Positions 57,302 through 64,000 of a stretch of DNA of 64,000 nucleotides are shown here, piece after piece (positions within the stretch are counted from its first letter, which is position 1; each line of letters starts with the position of its first letter). This stretch comes from Helicostylum pulchrum (lineage: Eukaryota; Mucoromycota; Mucoromycetes; Mucorales; Mucoraceae), in NCBI GenBank assembly GCA_025677825.1, contig JAIXMO010000029.1, positions 186,001-250,000 of the forward strand, read 5' to 3'. The position numbers and the translations under genes are program-made. The notes under the pieces were generated by a model. That model ran no database searches. It was given only the letters and a program-made list of their open reading frames with translations, and had not been told where the DNA came from.

Positions 57302-59363
57302 TTAAAGTTCTTCATGAATAGGAATAAAAGGCTTTTGGTTCTGTTGTTGTTGTTGCACTTTATCGTCAGATTGACAAACAGCAGGTGATAACATACGGTA
57401 ATGGTATTCACATTTCTCGGGTTCAGATACTTCCAAAATTTCATTATTTAACCCACATTCGATCTTGGCTTTGACACTACGTTCAGGTCCGTTCCAACAA
57501 CGTGTACCATGAGTATGAACATGAACCTTGTAAAGGTCTTTATCACCATCAAACTTTTCAAATTTACTATTATTATTTTTTTAAAAAAAAAATATTGTTA
57601 GTCTTTTTTTTATATTTTACCACGATATTGACCACTCTTAAAATAATTTACCCCAAGAAAGTACGGGTACTATCCTTGTTACTCTTTTGATAAGCATCAC
57701 CGAGAAAACAAAATGAATAAGTATATCTATTATTAGCAACAATAAGTTTTTTTTTGTTTTTGTGTGTTACATGTTTTTTCTTCTTCTTCTTCTAACTTAC
57801 TCTCCTTCGTTCTTCTCAACACAAACATCTTTCAACTTTAACCATTCTTTATCTTTACCATAATCTACTGCTAAATCTTTCTTGATCTTTTCCAACTCTG
57901 AGTTTAAACTATTCACTTCGTTTTCTGCATCTTGGAACAATTTACGAGCACTTTCAACACCTACACAAAAGAAAAGAAAAAGTTTAGTTTTTACCAGTTA
58001 TATAAAAAAATGTCAAGTTATAAAAAGAGACAATATTAGGAAAACGATGGCACACCTGCTTCGTTACTAATACCACCATCGGAATTATTTTCCTTGGGCT
58101 GTTCATCCTTCTTGACAAGTGGTAACAATGCATCCATCACAGTATCTTTATATTTAGTTGGAAGAATTGATTCCAACTTTTCAAGAAGGGTTTCAGCAAT
58201 TGTATGGATACGCTTCTTACCTACACAAGCAAAAAAGGATGTAAGAGAAAAGACTTTTTATTTTTATTTTTATGGGGGATCTTTTTTTACCTTCGTCAAC
58301 AGGTTCTTCAGTTGATTCTTCAACTACTGTTTCTTCTTCTTCTCCTTCTTCTTCTGCTAACTCTTCCTCGATTTCTTCTTGTACAGATGCAGTAGCATCT
58401 ATATGAGCAAGATCCTGTTCAATATTGGCCTTCATGCTCTCGTACCTGGTCATAAACTCATCGTATCCAGCAATAGCACTCTTTACAGCCATATCATGGA
58501 AATTATGATTATGCTTTACCTTCATCTCTCCCAAAATATCCTTTAACCCATCCAATTCCTTTTGCAAGATAACAATATCATGTTTCAATGTTGCGACATC
58601 TAATCCGTCTGATTGACACTTGGCTTTTCTGTTGTTGGCGGTGGTGCTCTTGGACTCCAAAATGTTCAGCTCACGTTGTAACTTCAACATGTTTGATTTC
58701 TTCAAGATAATTTGATCTTGTAATTTGGTTTCTTGTTCTTCCCACTGCGTAATTTGGTCTTGAGCTTCAGTGATCAATTGGGATTTGGCAACAAGGCCTG
58801 CTTGGGTCGATTGCTTCAGGTTGGTTTGTTGTTCGCGGTACGCTTCACCAACCTCTTTGCAGCGGTTAGGGCAGTGAATAAGCGAACTGGTTTCGTCGGA
58901 TCCGTCACAGCAAGCTTCGTCACATACACCGTCGTTGACAGCATAGGATTTAATGTAGGCGGGAATATGGCCTTCGTTAACACAATAGAATAACGAGTTG
59001 GGACAAGCGGAGGTACCTTTAACGAAAAATAATTACGCGTGTGATAAGTATCTATCATACACACTTTTGTTTTATGTTTCATTTTACCTGGCTCATCTGA
59101 ACCGTCAGAACAATCGCAGTAATCGTCATTGATAGCATTGTGAGAGATGACCTTGGTCCCGTCTAAACAGGTCCATTGACCATCACGAGAAGGGTTATAT
59201 AAATCGTACTCTACAACCAAAAAAGGCGGGTTAGAATAAAAAACTCGGTTTGCTTTTATAAAGGGTCTTTTTTCTATTTACTTTCAGGGTCAACGCCTCT
59301 AATACTAGAAGCAGATACCAAGGTAACAGCTGCTAAAATACAAGATAGCTTTAATACAACCAT
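57302..59363 (-). CDS. GTB1: Glucosidase II beta subunit
   Basis: The protein starts MVVLKLSCILAAVTLVSASS, a cleavable signal peptide, then two LDL-A-like modules with Cys-Asp clusters (YCDCSDGSDEPG and VCDEACCDGSDE). A coiled coil with an acidic Glu-rich stretch and a C-terminal MRH domain (CEYHYRMLSPAVC) follow. The last residues are HEEL, an ER-retrieval signal of the HDEL type. Roughly eight exons, about 500 residues. Gtb1 retains and activates the catalytic subunit that trims glucose from N-glycans, so it works downstream of ALG11 in the same pathway. It converges with the RhoGAP gene (282 bp between stops). Confidence 0.93.
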
Positions 59364-59569
59364 GATTTTTTTTAAAGATATACAAGGAAAAAAGAAGAAC
59401 AAGAAATTGAATGAGTTTTAAAAAAACCCACACCCAATTTGATTTCATAAAGTGACACGTCAATGGTTTGTTTATTTTAAGTTAATGCGTGCAACAACAG
59501 AAGAAAAATTAGTAGTAGGAGGGGGATTTTTAGTAAATTTATAAAGGGTAATTGCGATTATTTTTTTTT

Positions 59570-62500
59570 TTAATCTTCTAAGGCGAGATTTTTTAACATG
59601 TCAGCTGCAGACATATCTAAAGGAGTTTCGTCTTCTCTATTCTTGTGTTTTCTACTGCGACGTCTGGCGGTACGTACTTCAACTTCTCCGAGTCTTAACT
59701 TCTCCAACATGTTATCCATCATATTACGATCACTCTCACCCTTACTGTCATGATCTATTTAACACAAGAAATTATTTTAGTAAGCAATTATAATACACAT
59801 TTAAAAAATATATATATTTACCAGTGTTGATGCCTTGTACAGATCCTCTCTTTTCTTTAAGTGCAGCTTCATCCTTTTCCTTCTTAAGTCTTTGGCGCTC
59901 CTTTCTTAATTCTTCATCGCGTTTCCGTTTCTCGTCACGTTCTTGTTTTAATACCATCTTTTCTTCTGCAGCAGTTGCTTCTTTCCACGTCACAACAAAT
60001 CTAGCAAAGGTACCAAAGAAATCATCAGGACGCATGACCTTGGGGTTTTCACCGTAATAAGTCATGACATCCTTATATTTAGCATCCATATTAATATACA
60101 GCGTTTGAAGGTCTTGGAATCGATTGGATGCAACATCCTTGTACTCTGTCATCACGTCACGGAACTTATCGTATTCTTCCAACTCTACATCTTCCGGCTG
60201 CCACTTTGTACCAAGCTCTAATTCCAAGTCCTTGAGATCCTTTCTCATTTCTGTGTACTGTTGAACCATATCGTTTAAACTAGCGGTGATACGTGCTGCT
60301 TGCTCAATTTCCTTAAGGTCATCTAAAAACACGAGTAACTTGGGGAATTGGCGTTTGATAACACCGGTAAGTACATGCAACAATGTAAGTGAGGTCACGT
60401 TGGCTTTGGTATCAATTAATTTGTTGATACTGGTGATACGCATACCAAATGCACCACCTTGTAAGCTAGCAGCGTTCATAAAATTACCCAACATTAAAAT
60501 AAGGCATAGTAATTGTTTCAGGGATTTAGAGTTCTTGAGTGCGTCGGATGCTTTCAAGACAATGGTCATGTTCTTTTCAAGTTGATCGAATTTTTCCCAG
60601 AATTGTGATTTGACAAGCATACAATGAATACGTGTTTCGTAACGATACATTCTTAACATCTATCAGGTTTTTTTTTTGTTTTGTTAGGATTGCAACCTCT
60701 TTTTTTTATAAATATATATGTATACGTTGGATTTTTTTTTTACCTCAATAATAAATTGCTCGGGAATATCTAATTCTGTACAAGCTTCAATAGGACCATC
60801 TTGATACTTTTTCATGATCTTGAGATCATCGTCCTTACTTGGTACAAACATCTTTAAATTACTCAAGAAAGTTTCTGAACAAAGTTCTTCATCGAATTGC
60901 ATAATATGAATACGAACTTGTTCATAATTTTCAAATGTTTTACATCTAGGAAGTACCGCCAAATCTATTTTTTTTTTTTTTTGTCTTTCTTAATAAAACA
61001 TTAACAAAATACACATAATTCTTTCTAAACTTACTAATATTTCTTGACTTTTCCTTTGACAAAAATTTAACTGCGTCCTTCTTTTCAGCTACCTTGGCCT
61101 TCATCTTCTTTTCAAAGAAGGTATTGATTTTAGCAGGGAACAAGTTTTCAATCTTTTCAAATACTCCGTTCTTTGACAAATCCTCTTCGATTTCGTCTTC
61201 ATCGACATCTTCTAGCTTCCAAATCGTCTTTTCTACTCCACGGGCGTCCAGTTTTTGCCACTGCAAGTTCTTGAGTTGGATTTGTGGGTAGTGTCTTAAC
61301 TGTTTACGCAAAGGTCCAGACGGGATAGGTGGACCTGCAGGGCCACGGGGGCCGCCGGGAGGTGGGGGTGGAGGAGGTGGGCCGCCAGGTCCGCCAGGTG
61401 CTTTATATAAATTATTAAAAATCAATTTTATTTTTTATATATATGGTATTATACTTACGTGGAGGAGGTGGGGGAGGTCCGCCGCCAGGTGCTATAATGA
61501 TTGGAATTTTATTAGGATCAAAATCTTTTTTTTTTTTTTACTTCTTATAAACTTACGAGGTGGTGGAGGAGGAGGAGGTCCACCAGGTCCGCCAGGTGCT
61601 AAAATGCAAATGTTAATATAAATATAACTTTTAATAATAATATAAATTGTATTCTACTTACGAGGCGGTGGAGGCGGTGGTGGTGGTATGCCAGGTCCGC
61701 CAGGAGCTATATATAAAAAGAGGGAACCGTCCTTATTTTAAAAAACTATTATTCTATGTATACTTTTAAATATACTTACGTGGAGGAGGTGGGGGTGGAA
61801 TCATGCCTCCAGGTGCTATAGATATATATAAAAAGAGTTAGTAAAACATAAAAACATATTCAACGATATATTGCTACTTACGTGGTGGAGGTGGGGGAGG
61901 TGGTGGTATACCGGGTCCTCCTGGTGCTATACGTTTGTTTTAAACAAAAGTTAGGATATAACTTGTAAGCTATTTATTATTTACTTACGTGGAGGTGGCG
62001 GTGGTGGAGGAGGAGGAGGTGGTGGTGGACCAGCAGATGATCCAGGCATAGGAGGAGGAGGAGGAGGGGGTGGTATATTATCATTATTTGAAGTATCATC
62101 TTCATAAGAATGTGTCGGAAGAGTAGGAGGAGTGCCAGATTTATTGTTTTCATCTTCATCAGAAGAAGTGAGAAGTTTATGTTGTTGTTGTTGTTGTTCG
62201 TAAGTCATCGGAGAAGAAGGAGGACGATCAGATGTAGGCAAGGTAAATCCACCAGGACCGATATTGTTAAATTGATGGAGATTATCTGCGTGTGTTCCTG
62301 GTGAAGGTGAGACTGAACCCGACTTTCTACCAGACATTTTCCATTGATCGCCTACAATAATAGGTGTAGTGGAAATAATATGTGAGTTAGAAGCAATATT
62401 GGCAAGTATCATATCGTCATCATCATCAGCTTCTTCAGCTGCATCTGTCTTTTCACGAAGTTTTTCTTGCAACATGGCAATAGTTTTATTTGATTGTTGT

Positions 62501-64000
62501 TGTAACGCACGTAATGCTAGATTTTCCATCTTGTAGTTTCTGCCGTCTTTAGAATTTAATTTTCTCATAGAATCTAATTCTTCTCGAAGTTCTCTGTTCT
62601 CTGCCTCTAAACTAATAGCCTTCTCTCGATCAATTTCGGCATCCTTTGCAAGTTCTTGTAAGCGATCCAGTTCGTTAAATCGGGCTACCATATTGTTGAC
62701 AGAGATACCAAATGCGGATGATCCAAGTTCGTCTGCTGTAACACTATCTCTACGATCCATCACCATATTTGAAACAATCTCACTAATAGCTTGATGATAA
62801 TGTGTTCTACAAAGGCAAAAAAAAAAAAAAAAAAAAATTAATTAAAATTATATATATTCGATATGTATGCAATTACTTTTTATCTGAATCTCCTTTGATC
62901 AATAACATACTTCTAAATGTTTGAAGTAAGAATTCGATAGCTTCAGGTGCATCAGCAAGATTTTCGAGAATAAGGTCTAAAAGTTCGTTGGGATGAGAGA
63001 TATCGCTGTATAAAGAAATTTCATCGCCAAACGCTTCGTCTAAATCACTCTCTGCTCTTCTGCGATATTTATCCATTTGATCGTATAATATAGTATCATC
63101 TAATTTTTCGAGCTTTGTAAAGATACGATCTAATCCGGAAGATTTGAATTGACTACGCAAGTAGATACGATCGTTGACCTCTGTTGGTATATATGCCACT
63201 GCATTAATTAAACTAATATTTGATATCTTTTTTTATATGAAATTAGTTGGTATATCAGTATAAATAAATAAAGACTTTAAACTTACAGCATATTCAATTA
63301 AATGACTATCTGGCGGAACATGAACACCCAATTTATTAAAATCGTCTATGGAACCTGATCTACTGATTTTACGTCTACCATCCAAGGAATTTTCAAAATT
63401 CTTTAACCAAGAATCAAATATACCAAAATCTTGTCTGTGCTTTCTTAATGCCTCAAAACCTTGCATGACAATTGTATGTCCAAGTGGTACATCACAATGA
63501 CACATGAACAATAAAATATCACAGATGATCTTTCTAGATTGCCATTGGGGACAAACAATCGAAAATACAAACGAGTGAATGTATTCTGGATTCATAATCG
63601 CTTCTCGAGCACCCCACTAATAATAAATAATGTCAATCTATCTCTCCATTTTTTTAGAAGCAAAAAAAAAAAAAAAAAAAAACTTACTCTGGCATTAATC
63701 AAAACTTTAATACATTTAATCAAACCATACTCTAATTCCAATGCTTGTCCTTTTCTATTAATCATACAAAGTTAATGTCACAAACGTATCACTTTTTTTC
63801 TTCTTTTTTTTTTTTTTTTTGTTACCTTTCACTATCAGGTTTCTTATTTAAAAATGATAAACCAGTTGAAATAGTTCGAAGACCTTTTAAATCTGTAAAT
63901 CGAATCACCCAACTACATAATAATAGTAATAAATTAATACGGTTATTACATGGCAATTTAGAAAAAAATAAAATAACGATTTACTCTAGTGGTCGAGTTC
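59570..64000 (-). CDS. Formin (Bni1/SepA type), C-terminal part, runs off the right edge
   Basis: The visible part covers, from the right edge, the GBD/FH3 region (exons near 63290-63600 and 62880-63197, MAYIPTEVNDRIYLRSQF) and a coiled linker (exon 61989-62806). A poly-Pro FH1 is split over several mini-exons (61459-61491, 61557-61598, 61662-61706, 61779-61814, 61882-61926). FH2 exons are 61037-61400, 60744-60964 and 59822-60659 (QLRHYPQIQLKNLQWQKLD, LLCLILMLGNFMNAAS). The last exon 59570-59754 has a DAD-like motif MLEKLRLGEVEVRTARRR. Formins nucleate unbranched actin under Rho control, here probably opened by GTP-Rho binding to the N-terminus. The N-terminus lies outside the window. Confidence 0.93.

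Overview
The window is AT-rich eukaryotic DNA with many short introns (mostly 35-90 nt, GTAAGT-type donors, pyrimidine-rich AG acceptors), long A/T homopolymers and compact housekeeping genes. The gene set (squalene epoxidase, ALG11, glucosidase II beta, LIM-RhoGAP, formin, LSB5, SAPS protein, ZRG17-type CDF transporter) is fungal. The style of the multicopy orphan and transposon relics fits an early-diverging fungus, most likely Mucorales (Mucoromycota); the genus cannot be fixed from the sequence alone.

Layout. 1-2555: one copy (A) of a roughly 2 kb dispersed repeat with a long foldback, next to a partial small secreted-type gene at the left edge. 3896-4882: ATF/CREB bZIP factor (minus). 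7326-9301: vacuolar-type amino acid transporter (plus). 9610-12618: SAPS-domain phosphatase subunit (minus). 14320-15770: ERG1 (plus). 16598-20460: a transposon graveyard with a MITE, a PD-(D/E)XK-like relic, a SWIM-finger fragment and a frameshifted Cys-rich ORF. 22261-23395: orphan two-exon gene. 24778-26731: an EXO1-family gene that has lost most of its metal-binding acids. 27500-30004: degraded fragments plus a possible 77-residue gene. 30275-38854: a tight cluster of TFIP11, CDC45, GT10 fucosyltransferase, LSB5 and a UTP16-like gene. 41467-43306: ALG11. 43800-50210: repeat-rich accessory block holding tandem hairpin units, minisatellites, element relics and copy B of the large repeat. 50491-50835: a small secreted-type gene related to the one at the left edge. 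50933-64000: second compact cluster with ZRG17-like, LIM-RhoGAP, GTB1 and the C-terminal part of a formin that runs off the right edge.

Functional themes. ALG11 and GTB1 act in ER N-glycan assembly and glycoprotein quality control, and the GT10 enzyme in fucosylation. The LIM-RhoGAP and the formin are both in Rho-controlled polarity and actin assembly. CDC45 (replication) and the EXO1 relative (repair family) concern DNA, TFIP11 and the UTP16-like protein RNA processing. No tRNA, rRNA or CRISPR array was recognised. The observations most worth following are the nuclease-dead EXO1 relative, the foldback repeat pair with its related small secreted-type genes, the covarying hairpin units, and the in-frame FH1 cassette exons of the formin.
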